Source: Tetranychus cinnabarinus
Lineage: Eukaryota > Arthropoda > Arachnida > Trombidiformes > Tetranychidae
Length of the DNA: 64,000 nucleotides
Assembly (NCBI GenBank): GCA_022266195.1
Contig: WHVY01000001.1
Coordinates: 3,348,001-3,412,000, forward strand
Direction: 5' to 3'
Under the pieces are notes generated by a model, which did not search any database, was not told the origin of the DNA, and saw nothing but the letters and a program-made list of their open reading frames with translations. Numbering within the stretch: position 1 is the first letter of the stretch; the number at the start of each line of letters is the position of its first letter. Made by a program: the position numbers and the translations under genes. Shown here piece by piece: positions 45,987-56,744 of the stretch.

Positions 45987-47903
45987 ATGAAAATAGTGAA
46001 AAAAGTAATTGGTTTTTCTTTCCCTGAATCTCTTAGTGATTTCTTCTGTTTACAAAAGCTTAATCTTAAGCTTCCTGAATTGATCAACCAATATTCCGAG
46101 GAACGAACAACTTTAATTTTCACTTGTACAAGAAAAGATTGTCAAACAACTGCTGAATTCTTGTCTCAAAACTGTCCATTCAACTACAAGCCATTTCAAA
46201 GGGATAATTTTGCCATACTTTCACAATCTATTGATAACAATAGATTGAAAGCTACTCTACTCAAAGGAATCGGTTTCTATCATGCAGGCCTTTCTCCAGA
46301 TGATCGTCAAAAACTTGAAATAGCTGTTTTAAATGGAGAAGTTCGTATTGTAGTTGCAACAAGTGCTCTTGCCTCGAGTGAAGATTTTTCTGCTCACCTG
46401 GTCATCATCAAAGGAACTAACTATTTTATCAATGGAAGTTCTGTTGAATATGAAGAGTCTACTGTATTGCAGATGTTGGACATAGCGGGTAAATCAGAGC
46501 TTGATGACTGTGGATGTGCCATCATTTTAACTAGAAAAGAAAACGAGACAAAATATAAAAGACTAGTCGCAGGTGAAAAGATGATTGAAAGTAACATTTA
46601 TAATTTTTTCCCCGAAATTTTTATGACTGAAATCGAAAGGAATTCGATTTGCTGTTTAAATGATGCCGTTAATTGGGTTCAGTCAACTTTTTTTTATATA
46701 CGAATCCACAAAAATAAGCAATATTATGGTTTGGATCCAAACTGCACAGAGGAGCAAGTGGATCAAAAATTAAAAGAAATCTGCATTAAAGAGTTAAATA
46801 GCTTGAAAAAGTACGAGATGATTGAAATAACTGCCGATGGAATTATTAAAGCAACAAAAATTGGCCGACTGATGGCTGCTCATTCGATCTCATCTCAAGC
46901 AATGCAACAATTTTTGAAACTCAAAGGGAATGAAAACTTATACGATTTACTTACCGTTCTAACCAGATGCAAAGATCTCAACCAATCCGTCATCTTAAAG
47001 ACTGCAGATGAAAGAGTTTTAAGTAAATTCAACACTTTTTCAAACTATAATCGTGTGATACGATTTCCATTATCAGGTCCGATAAAAAGCAATGAAATGA
47101 AAATTAACGTGCTCATTCAAGTAGTTCTTGGTTGTATTCCACTTCCCGAAGATTTCCCTCTGCTACAAAAAGTTGACGAAATGATTAATATTTGTCAAAT
47201 ACTCAGCAACTGTTTGATGGACATTGCTTTCATCAAAGCTAAAAATCTGAACTTCTTATTAAACTGCATCATTCTGACTAAATGTTTAAAAGTTGGACTT
47301 TGGGAAAACTCGAGATATGTTTGCAATCAGCTTAACGGAGTCAACTCAAAAATCGCTCGCAAACTAGTCAACGCTAACCTTTGTTCATTTGAGAAAATTG
47401 AACACGCTGATCCAAGACTGATCGAGAACGTTTGTCAATGTGATGTTACTTTTGGTGATCATGTGATTGAAGAAATAAAAAGAATTCCAAAATACGAAGT
47501 TACTATTGAAAATACCCAGATAACATCAGTTGATTACTCGCAAACAATTAGGATCAAAGTTAATCTTACCAATTGGGAGGTTATTGCAAATGACACTGAT
47601 AAACTGGGAAAACTTAGTTGTATACTATTAATTGGTGATCAAGACAATGCAATTTTAGTAAAAGAAAGGATATTCACCCAACATTTAATCAAGCTGACTG
47701 GAGTTTATGAAAAAGATTTCCCAATTCCAGCCTCAGCAGCATCCATTTTCATTCACTTTATTGACGAGTTTTATGTTGGAACTGATATTTCATCGGAATA
47801 TTTTCCGAAATATCTCTTATCTCATGAACAAAACAGCATTCGGAAAATTCAAGCAATCAAACAATTTGATGACATTTTCAATGCATCGCCCAAACTGGAA
47901 TAA
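45987..47903 (+). CDS. HFM1: HFM1/MER3-like protein lacking the first RecA domain
   Basis: A 638-residue intronless ORF aligns by eye with the C-terminal half of the Ski2-like meiotic helicase HFM1/MER3, which promotes crossovers. The start falls at the linker before RecA lobe 2 (VKKVIGF). Lobe 2 follows: TLIFTCTRKD (42-51), FYHAGLSPDDR (97-107), VATSALASSEDFSAHLVIIK (123-142), and LQMLDIAGKSELDD (161-174). It continues into winged-helix and Sec63-type regions (NDAVNWVQSTFFYIR; GRLMAAHSIS; EMKINVLIQVVLGCIP; LWENSRYVCNQL). Lobe 1, with Walker A and DExH, is absent, and no exon for it was found upstream. Motif V has lost its GxNLPA core and motif VI reads DIAGK where GRAGR is expected, so ATPase and helicase activity should be lost. 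The frame remains open for 638 codons with normal codon use, so the protein seems maintained, perhaps as a binding or scaffolding relative. A retrocopy or young pseudogene is the alternative. Confidence 0.85.
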   Translation: MKIVKKVIGFSFPESLSDFFCLQKLNLKLPELINQYSEERTTLIFTCTRKDCQTTAEFLSQNCPFNYKPFQRDNFAILSQSIDNNRLKATLLKGIGFYHAGLSPDDRQKLEIAVLNGEVRIVVATSALASSEDFSAHLVIIKGTNYFINGSSVEYEESTVLQMLDIAGKSELDDCGCAIILTRKENETKYKRLVAGEKMIESNIYNFFPEIFMTEIERNSICCLNDAVNWVQSTFFYIRIHKNKQYYGLDPNCTEEQVDQKLKEICIKELNSLKKYEMIEITADGIIKATKIGRLMAAHSISSQAMQQFLKLKGNENLYDLLTVLTRCKDLNQSVILKTADERVLSKFNTFSNYNRVIRFPLSGPIKSNEMKINVLIQVVLGCIPLPEDFPLLQKVDEMINICQILSNCLMDIAFIKAKNLNFLLNCIILTKCLKVGLWENSRYVCNQLNGVNSKIARKLVNANLCSFEKIEHADPRLIENVCQCDVTFGDHVIEEIKRIPKYEVTIENTQITSVDYSQTIRIKVNLTNWEVIANDTDKLGKLSCILLIGDQDNAILVKERIFTQHLIKLTGVYEKDFPIPASAASIFIHFIDEFYVGTDISSEYFPKYLLSHEQNSIRKIQAIKQFDDIFNASPKLE

Positions 47904-49308
47904 TTATTTTATATTTCAATTTCATTTCATTTCAACTTTTATTGAAAATTGACAAATACTTGACTGTCAAGCTTTCTGTTTGTTATTGTTTCAAATGTTC
48001 ATTGTTTACTATTGTTTCTGTTATTAATCAGAAAGTCTATCTGATTGACTCTTAAATTCTGTTATCCCAATGGGAAAAAATGTTTTTATTTTTTCTTTTG
48101 ATTCTGTTTTTTTTGTTAAAAAGTCAACATTAAATTATTGTTGCCTCTAAACCATCACAGTTGTTTTATTTACCTTTTTTAATGATTAAGGATTACTTTT
48201 TAAAACAAAACTTGCACATTCAATTGTTAGGATAACTTCATTTCCTCTCGACTACAATACTAGCTCAATGTTGAACCTAAATTGAGCTTTATTCAGATAT
48301 GAGCGAAAAAAGAATCCTATCAACTAAAGGTACTTACAGAATATTGTTAGATAAAAGGAAATGCGTTTAGTTAAAGCTCAGCAGAAGCAAACAAAATTGA
48401 GCATTTAGTAATCACAAAACAAGTCAGCTTTTACCTTTGCCAGGTTTTTATTAACCAATTTTGAATTCCTTCAAGTTACTCTATTCACATTGGACTACTT
48501 TCACTTGTTTTTTTCTTCATTTCACTCATTCTCATTATCCACGAGCTTTGAAGAACAAGCTCAGAAAATCTCTCTGAAAGTGGGAAAAAATTGATAACAC
48601 TGTGAGTAAAATTATGCGATTAATTTTATCCAGTGAACCATGAGCAAAAAAGGTCATCAGAATCGGTTAAAAGAGAGTGATTAAAGAGCTAACCAAAGTA
48701 TTGTTGTTGTGTATATAAACCATGCTTTTGCTGCTGTTTATGCTCATCAAATGGTATAACATCAATTGAAAAGACTCCAGAATAAAGAAGTAATGGTTGT
48801 TGGTAATTTTTTTTGGTTAAATTTTGGTTTCATTCAAGTCAGGAGATATTATTGTTCTAGGATGAGCCATTAGTCTCTGATGATTCCTTTTGTTGTTACC
48901 AATTTATCGTTGGACCCTTTTTTGTCTGTATTCCTGTGTATATGATATAAAAAGAGATAAATAGAGATGAAAACATAAGACAGAAAGCAGGATAATCTTT
49001 TTATTCTTACTTGATAATAGCATATTGACCGTAAATGAGAGTGGACCGAGTGGACATAGAACGATGAGAATGAACAATAACAATATAAGATCATTGAGAT
49101 GACCTTAAGACAAAGGTTACTGGATACAAATAAACAAGACACCGGAGTTGGTCGATGTAGCCAGTCAGACGATGAAATTTAAACTAATTTAGACTCGTGG
49201 TCAGTCAGTCGATACATGTCTGACTTGGGTTTCTAACAAATTCATTTAATTATAGTCTGCTAAGATTTATCTGCCAATAAATTATCGCGTTTATAATGGA
49301 TCCATTAT
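47904..49308. other. No gene seen between the HFM1-like gene and the repeat copy
   Basis: 3' flank and AT-rich non-coding sequence. No clear AATAAA was seen close to the HFM1-like stop; a weak ATTAAA lies near 48129. The minus-strand ORF at 48870-49142 has no recognisable features. Confidence 0.5.
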
Positions 49309-49368
49309 TATCGATACGATCCAAGATGGAAAGTAATTGATATCTATTCTGATATTTTTAGCTTTTTT
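49309..49368 (+). promoter_or_regulatory. Second copy of the 56-bp upstream repeat, with a TATCGATA site
   Basis: Starts with TATCGATA (49309-49316), an exact match to the DREF-binding DRE core. It continues CGATCCAAGATGGAAAGTAA, matching 45848-45904 at about nine of ten positions. It lies about 215 bp upstream of a short ATG ORF (49583). Regulatory function is inferred only. Confidence 0.35.
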
Positions 49369-49582
49369 CTTGCAAGTTGCAACTGTTTTCTGTGATAAAG
49401 AGTCAATCGATTAATTTTTACCTTCATTAGTATATTAATTGAAGTAAAATTTCATTATTTAAATTATTATTCAAAAATTGTGTTTTAATCTTCGCTTTCT
49501 TGGACTTGGAAAGTTCAGTAATTCCGATATATCTAATTCTTCAATGTGTTTATTGATTCATCTTGAATCTTTTTAAAAAGTA

Positions 49583-49705
49583 ATGGACCAAAAAAATGGC
49601 TCTCCCAAAGACATAAAACTTTGGATGTTTACAATGGTTAAGAAGCTTAACTGCTCTATTGAAACCTCAAGTTCATCCAATTACAATTGGTTAATTAAAT
49701 GGTAA
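49583..49705 (+). CDS. Short ORF or first-exon candidate, 40 codons
   Basis: The ORF begins MDQKNGSPKDIKLWMFTMVK and ends NYNWLIKW at TGGTAA. The last bases also form a possible donor (AAATG then GTAACA). It sits downstream of the duplicated promoter-like block, which is the main reason to list it. No downstream exon or family was recognised. Confidence 0.2.
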   Translation: MDQKNGSPKDIKLWMFTMVKKLNCSIETSSSSNYNWLIKW

Positions 49706-52700
49706 CAATGGATTTTTTTGTTTTCTTTGGCCTCTCAATGCGATTATTTTTCACTTCATTGCAATTGTTTGTGTGCTGCGCCTGTTTGTTTTTATTTACA
49801 ATGGTAACTTTAGAAAGCAGAGCAATTTGAAAGTGAAAATAATAAGTTTGGCCAAAAGAAGAGGAATTGCAATTTCGCTGGTCAGTTTGATTTGAATCAA
49901 TCTCCTTTGTTTGTAACGTTTTTATATACTTTTTATACTTTTTTTTCTCTTTTATCCTTTTCCTTTTCTCTGATTTTCTTTTCTTTTCTTTCGCAACCCA
50001 TTTTAGGCTCTCAATCAAGTTACCTCTGAATTTGATCAGCAGACCATTTCACCATTAACCTGAAAAATAGTCCAATGTCATCAAATAAACATGTAAAATC
50101 TTTTAAGCTGTGAATGTTTCAACTGGTCATTCCCAAATAACTAGCTTGGTGGACGAGAAAAAAAGGAAGAATAATAAACTTCATCCAACATCAATCATTC
50201 TTAGTTTCTCCATGGTTTTGTGGTTATTTACGTTATTTTGTCCTCAAGAAGAAAAAAAGCAAAGTAACCAGATTTTCACTTAATTTCAACGCCATTTTGA
50301 TTTGCGTACATCAACTTGATAACTTTTGAAAAATTTTGATTTCAAATCATGTTCAACCAAACCTGACTTTTACCAGCCTGGCTTCAAGTGAAAGCTTTTA
50401 TCAAAAAAAATGTCCAATGAAGTTGCCTCGATTCAATGGTTGCCACTTTCAGATTCTTCAATCAATTAACTGTGTTTGACCTCAACTTATTCCCAAGATT
50501 CAGCTAATCAAGGATAGTATAACAGATTAGCTCAATTGATTAAAATGAATGCTATTAACAAACCATGGATTGAAACAATCAATGAAAGATCAGCACTATT
50601 GGATTTGGGAAATTAAAGTCAATTTGAATCAATTTGGATCCAAAAATAGTTGCAAGAGTTTAACATCATTCCTTCACTGGCTCTAGAGTATAACCTGAAA
50701 ATTTTGGGTAACAATGAAAGTAAATGTTTCTGCTTTAGCAGCGTGTTTAGTTTATTAATGAAATTACACTAAAATCATCAAGGTAAGTTAATTGTGAATT
50801 AAATTTATTACAATGTGTTTATGCAATTATTCTGTTCTATCCATGATGGTAGTCTGAACAAATAGGAGAGGCTGAAGAAAAGGAAAACAGACTGGTTCAA
50901 GAGAAGAGTTGAATAGTCAGTAATTGATAGTTCTGGTGACATTGAATTTAACCAGAAATAGACGAGTTGGTTATTGTTTGTTGTTGTTTTTCTTGATGAT
51001 AGTTGAAGAAAAAAAGACGATTAAGAGTACGAAGATTGATTGTGATTTTAGGTTTAATGTCAAGAAGACAAGAATTGAAGTGTGAATCGTTGTCAGAGTT
51101 TACTCTCTTATCCTTTCTTTTTTCTTTCTCTCTCCCATCAGAATTGAATATAATATCTTGGATGGAGAAGCGTTTCAGCCAAATAATGTGAGTATCATGA
51201 AAATGGAATAAGTTAGTTGAAAGAGTTTACTAAAAGGGATGGCGAAAAAAAACAAGGATAAAAGATCATGCATCACTCAAAAGATGATCATCATCGTTTA
51301 TCCAACATCCTCTTTACCATCCAACATTACAATCAGCTGGTTATTTCTATTTCTTTCATCGTTCATTATTTTTGTGCTTTTTGTGCTTATTCTCTTTTTC
51401 TCATTCTATTTCATTTCATTATTTCAATATCAAAATAGGAACAGGTTTCACCATTGGTCAAGAATTCCATTACAATTTTTGCTCTCCAGCCTTACCTAGC
51501 CATGACGATATTAACTTTACCCATCACCAGTTTATCATTATTGTTATGGCATGAATTGAATTTTTGATGTCTATGGATAACAGGAGACAACAATTAATAT
51601 CACAAGATGATCAAGAAAGATTACCTTACATTACAAAATGGTCCTGAATACAATCCAAATCTCAACAATTAACCAAAGGAAACTCGCTTCACCACCAATG
51701 GATCTGATTCAACATTAAGATTCTGGTTTCATCATTTTAATCTTTCAACGTTAACAATCCCATGAATGCTGTTGATTAAAAATTGATAGTTCAAATGTTT
51801 CATTTGTAGCCAGTGCAATTTTGATCTAAAAAAGCTTAGTTTCTAATAAGGATTTTTGAGGAGAGGAAAATATCAAGTTATTAGCAAGTTAACATTAGAT
51901 TATTTGAACATTTGTGCTTTTTCAACGTTCAACATTAACTGATATAAGTATATTAAATCTTGAATGGATTAGATGATAATCTTGTATCACTCCCAATCGA
52001 GACATATTTATATGAATGTAAGTGTTGAACATTATCTTCTAGGTGTGGTTAACGTTGAGAAAAAAAAGATTAAAATGATTTTTTTGTTTCAAAAATAATT
52101 TAACCCAATGGCTAAACTATTGGGTTAACCAGTGTAATCAAAATTTACTACTAAAGTAAATCAGTTTCCATTCTTTTCCTTTTTCATCTTCCCTTGCCAT
52201 AAATGGTTTTCACTCACTCACTCTATCCTTTCACCTTCTTATCTAACATCATAAAGATCTGAAATCATCATCAGATGATTTCATACTCATTCCTGTTTAC
52301 CACTTATCCCTTTTACTTAAACTTCATCTTGATCTTCCTCCGTATTTCACTCCCGCTCCTTTTACTCCATTAATCTTGATTAAGAATCAGAAGAGGTTGA
52401 TGAGTTTTACCCTCTCTTCCTTTACCTCTTACCAGAACTCACCAAGCAACCAACTTGATCATCATCTTTATCATTTTTTCCCTCATCGGTTATATTTTCT
52501 ATTCCGATGAAGACGGAAATCATTTCTAACATACTTACTCCTTCCTTTCAGCAAATCTTACCTTCATCATATTCACCAACTAATCTGTCAACTGGCAAAA
52601 AATCAACACTCACTGATTCAATCCAGTAATCTTTCCTTCTTTACTTATTGAAATGATTCCATTGGTAACCAAGTAAAGTTCAGTCCATTAGACCTTTTTT

Positions 52701-54316
52701 AAACCATTTAATCATTCTTTTTCTTTCTCTTTCAGGTTACCGATGTTAATAGAGTCAATGATGTTTCCATTGAACGATAAAGGATAAAACATATGTAAAC
52801 AAGCAGTAAAGAGACGATTCAATGAAGAGGAGGCAACACAGAGACAGATAAATGTATTAATATGCTGTTAATAACAACTTTGGAGACTCAAATGATTACA
52901 TTTTGATACTCTTATATTGCTATTGCTAATATTGTCATCAACCATTGTTATTGCCAGTATTAATCTAACCGGAAGGGTAATACCATGATATCATTGTTAT
53001 TGTTTATATGATATCGGGTTCAGTTGAAATTACATGGTAAGAAAGAGGAAAAAGGTTAACTTCTGGAAAGATTTTAGGTTCTGATGCTTTGATGGTTATG
53101 CAAAATAAGATTGATGAGGTGAAGAAAAAATGTTTCTCAGGCTAAGATTATTAATACTTTGACTATTACTTAGATATTAGTTCAATACCTTTATTTACTA
53201 AGCTTTTCTTCTTGTTTCTTTTTCCTTCTTAGCTTATCGTCTTTGGTTGTTCATGGTAAGCTTTGAATTGGTGGAAGCAAAAACAACAACAATATAGCCA
53301 TTCCATGCATATGAAAACATAATCATTACTGGACTCTACACTTTGGCGTTCCTTTATCATATACCTTGGTGAATAAAGGGAAACAAATTGATGTTTGAGT
53401 GTATTTATGATTCATACATTAATTTGTATTGACAAAATACCTTTTGATTAAGAGATTGATTCAATTATTAATCATATCAATATGGATTTGTCTCTTAACT
53501 GAGAATATGAAACATTTAGATAAATGTTTTGCTCAACATTTAATATCTTGTTATAATTGTTTCTTTTTCAGATTCGGGTTCAATTTGTAAACATTCAGTG
53601 AATTTAGTCAACTGGAAATAATATCTTATCATGATTAATATTTGTGTTTTGTTTGACGAAGATTGAGATTTTCAATCATTTGAATACATTTATTGTTATA
53701 ATGATACAATCTGGAGGCGAGAAAAAAAAGTCAAATGGTTAAAGTGTACAATGAAATTGAAGGTTTTGTACGTTTTTATATTATTTGGGTTTAAATATTG
53801 ACAATATTTGAACACTTTTCATTTATTTTTCTTTGTACCCAAAAATGATAAATAACTTTCACTTGGTTTCAACAGTAGCTTCTGATTTTATTTCATTTCA
53901 AAGGTTAAAGGTAATGTATTTCTGCATTTTATTTGAGTAAATATTATTGAAAAGGTTTGATGTGAGCTAGAAGTCCCATTTCTCATATTGGTTTGATTAA
54001 AATCAATCAATTCCATCTGATTATTTACTGAATTTTCAATATTTGTGAAAAAAAGGTAAAAAAAACATAAATTTTGAAACAATTGTAGCAAATATGTTTG
54101 TAGCTTCTCAATCGATACAATCAAAAGATTAATTGCTAGCAACTCATTGATGGGAAGTGGGGACATTAAAGCATTTAATATAATGATATTTTATATCATT
54201 CAACCAATTGTATAATTAGCTCATTATCTTAGTCAGCTTACTTATCAATGATAAATGAAATCAATTAGGCACATTAGATTTATTTCACCATTGACACATT
54301 TCCATTAAAGACGGTG
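49706..54316. other. No gene seen
   Basis: AT-rich non-coding sequence with A-rich and T-rich tracts. All ORFs are short and compositionally biased. It may be intergenic or a long intron if the 49583 ORF is a true first exon. Confidence 0.5.
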
Positions 54317-54478
54317 ATGTGGAGATTACCCCTTTCTGGGAGTCTTACAACAGAATCTGTTGAACAGATGACGAGGGAAACCATCAAGTCAACTAATCTA
54401 ACGGATAATTATATCATCTTTTCATTATTAACGATTTATGTTATTGGTTTAAGTAACTTACTTTGTATCTATTTATAA
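54317..54478 (+). CDS. Putative 53-aa single-pass membrane micropeptide
   Basis: The ORF reads MWRLPLSGSLTTESVEQMTR at the start. It has a polar, Thr/Ser/Glu-rich N-terminal half of about 31 residues and then one hydrophobic helix of about 20 residues (YIIFSLLTIYVIGLSNLLCI) to the C-terminus. Length and topology (cytosolic N-terminus, C-terminal helix) resemble SERCA-regulating micropeptides such as phospholamban, but there is no sequence match that would establish this. The nucleotide composition is more balanced than the flanks. Chance ORFs of this length are common in this window, so it is only a candidate. Confidence 0.25.
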   Translation: MWRLPLSGSLTTESVEQMTRETIKSTNLTDNYIIFSLLTIYVIGLSNLLCIYL

Positions 54479-56744
54479 CTATGGTCACCAGCGTGCTTCT
54501 AATCATCTAGTTTCCGTCCAGGTCTAATCATCTAGGTTTTGGGTGAGTTGTATTTTGGATTTTTCACAGTTTTTAAGAAACACTAATACCAACAGTTAAT
54601 CCATTGCTATTGCTAATCTTGTTTCTCTTTGTTTCTAATCTTATAAGGTTGATCCTTAATTACAGAACCTCTTCGATGGATGAAGTATAATTGGTAACAA
54701 TACAATAAATACTACAATAATTTTGTGCTACATGTAACGGTAAGTTTAGTTGCCTTATTTTGAAAGGCTTTGTTATAGATTTTGTTAACATCGCGTAACT
54801 CATTTCATTTTTTTTTTCATTTTTCCCTATTCATGTTCTTAATCTTAATAAAAAAATATCATATGATTCATGATGCAGAATAAAGGGGTTTGGTATGGAT
54901 GATAATTAATGTTTCTGGCTGGTTAAAAGAATTCAACTCTTGGCTCATTAATTTTTAATAATTTGTGTAAGCTTGATCAAGACTTTGTAAAGACTTTAAA
55001 ATGTGTTCAGTTTGAGATCAATAATGCTCCCTGGAAACGTTTAGAGAGCTGAATTTTACACCGAATCCTGCTTATTCATCTATTCATCTGAAAAACAAAC
55101 AAAGGATAAGATGAACAATCCATTCTGTTCATATTTAAAGTTCCAGGGCTGATACTGAATCTTAAAATTCAATAAATCAATCAAAATCGACTTCCTTGCT
55201 GGAACAAAAATAACGTAATTCAACTGAACCATTTGATGTTACAACTGATCTTACAATCTTAATGTTAAATTGTTAATGTTATACTTATTCTCGTGTCTGT
55301 GCATACAAAAGTTACTATTGGAATTGCCGTTGTAATTATTGCAGATATGGATTAGGCTGTTCTCGATTCTGCTAATAATTATATTCGCGGTGTTACATTC
55401 ATTTAACTTGAGTAAATTGGGAATGTGAAAGATCTGGCTGGTGATTGATTTTGAGATTAAGAAGCATTTTCTTGGAAGAAATCTCCAGTTTTCATTATTT
55501 CTGTGTAAATGCTCTATTTTTCATGATCCATAAATAAATAGCTGCTATGGTTCAGTATGATTACTGGCTAAATGTTAATCATACTAGAAAAAGTAAAAAA
55601 ATAAATAGTTCAATGGACTCTTCAAACAGTATGATGAACACAGAATATACCGAAAAATATATCTTTTGATGAATTCGATTCATGGGAAATCTTGTATATT
55701 TTTTTCTGTCTGCAGCAAAAGATTCAAATTCATGAGGATTTATTGGGGTAAAGATGGATTTGAATTGAATTCTGTACATAAAGTAGATTCAGAAAAATGA
55801 ATAATTTATCCAGAGACACAAGAAATGGAGATGAAATTACAAGTAATAATGCAACTTTGTTTTTATCCAAGTTTGAATTTCTTCTTCTGGTTAAAGTGTT
55901 CCTGTCAGACTCTATCGGATCAACTTGGAATGAAATTTCATCAACATTAAAACCTATTGAACTACTAATGTTAAAATATTTCTTATTGTAATTTTACATT
56001 TTTATCCTTCAAATAGACTGGCTAGTTAACAGAAATGGCTGAGATGAGCTGAGAATGACTTTATCGTGCTTTAATTGAATCAAAAAGTTATGGAATCCTG
56101 TTTGAACCGATTAATGACACAACTGTTGATGATACATTAGACCGTTCAATTGTGTATAATTCAGAACAGTTGACTTGATGATTACCATAATTTGAGTTGA
56201 CATTGGGAATAAAAAGGTATATTGTAAGGTATCTGATTCAATTTATTGTATACCAAAACCTTATGTTTGATCATCAAATCAATTGCATCCATTTTATCCA
56301 AAATCATTTTAAAACTTGTCCATCAAACAAGATCATCATCCATAATCTTCATTTCTTTATTTCAAATTTTCTTGTCACTTCAAATTCAGTGTTTTCTGTC
56401 TCATCTCATTGTTCATTGGAGTGAAAACAAAAAGACGCCCATGCATTACATTTACGTTATTTGCATGACCTGTTCCTGTGACACTGTATTTTTATTCAAT
56501 CCAAAAAATTTGAATTGATTAATCTTACGAATCAATTTGATTGAGCACAATGAAAATCTTTAATGTTTGAACCTTTCATCAAGCGTAAATATTTCAACGG
56601 TCCCTTAAGAAAACGAAAGAAAGATTGTTTTGTTTATGTTTCTTGTTTTCGGCTGCAGCTATTTTTTACATTTAATTTTTCTTTCTTATTAAGTCATTTC
56701 AATATGTGTCTGATTATAGTTTTAATTGTGTAAATAGATCAATT
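54479..56744. other. No gene seen; 5' flank of the JMY-like gene at its right end
   Basis: A 24-base direct repeat (TCTAATCATCTAG unit at about 54498 and 54522) follows the micropeptide ORF. The remainder is AT-rich with chance ORFs. A nine-codon upstream ORF (ATG at 56704, stop at 56733) lies just before the JMY-like start codon. Confidence 0.5.
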
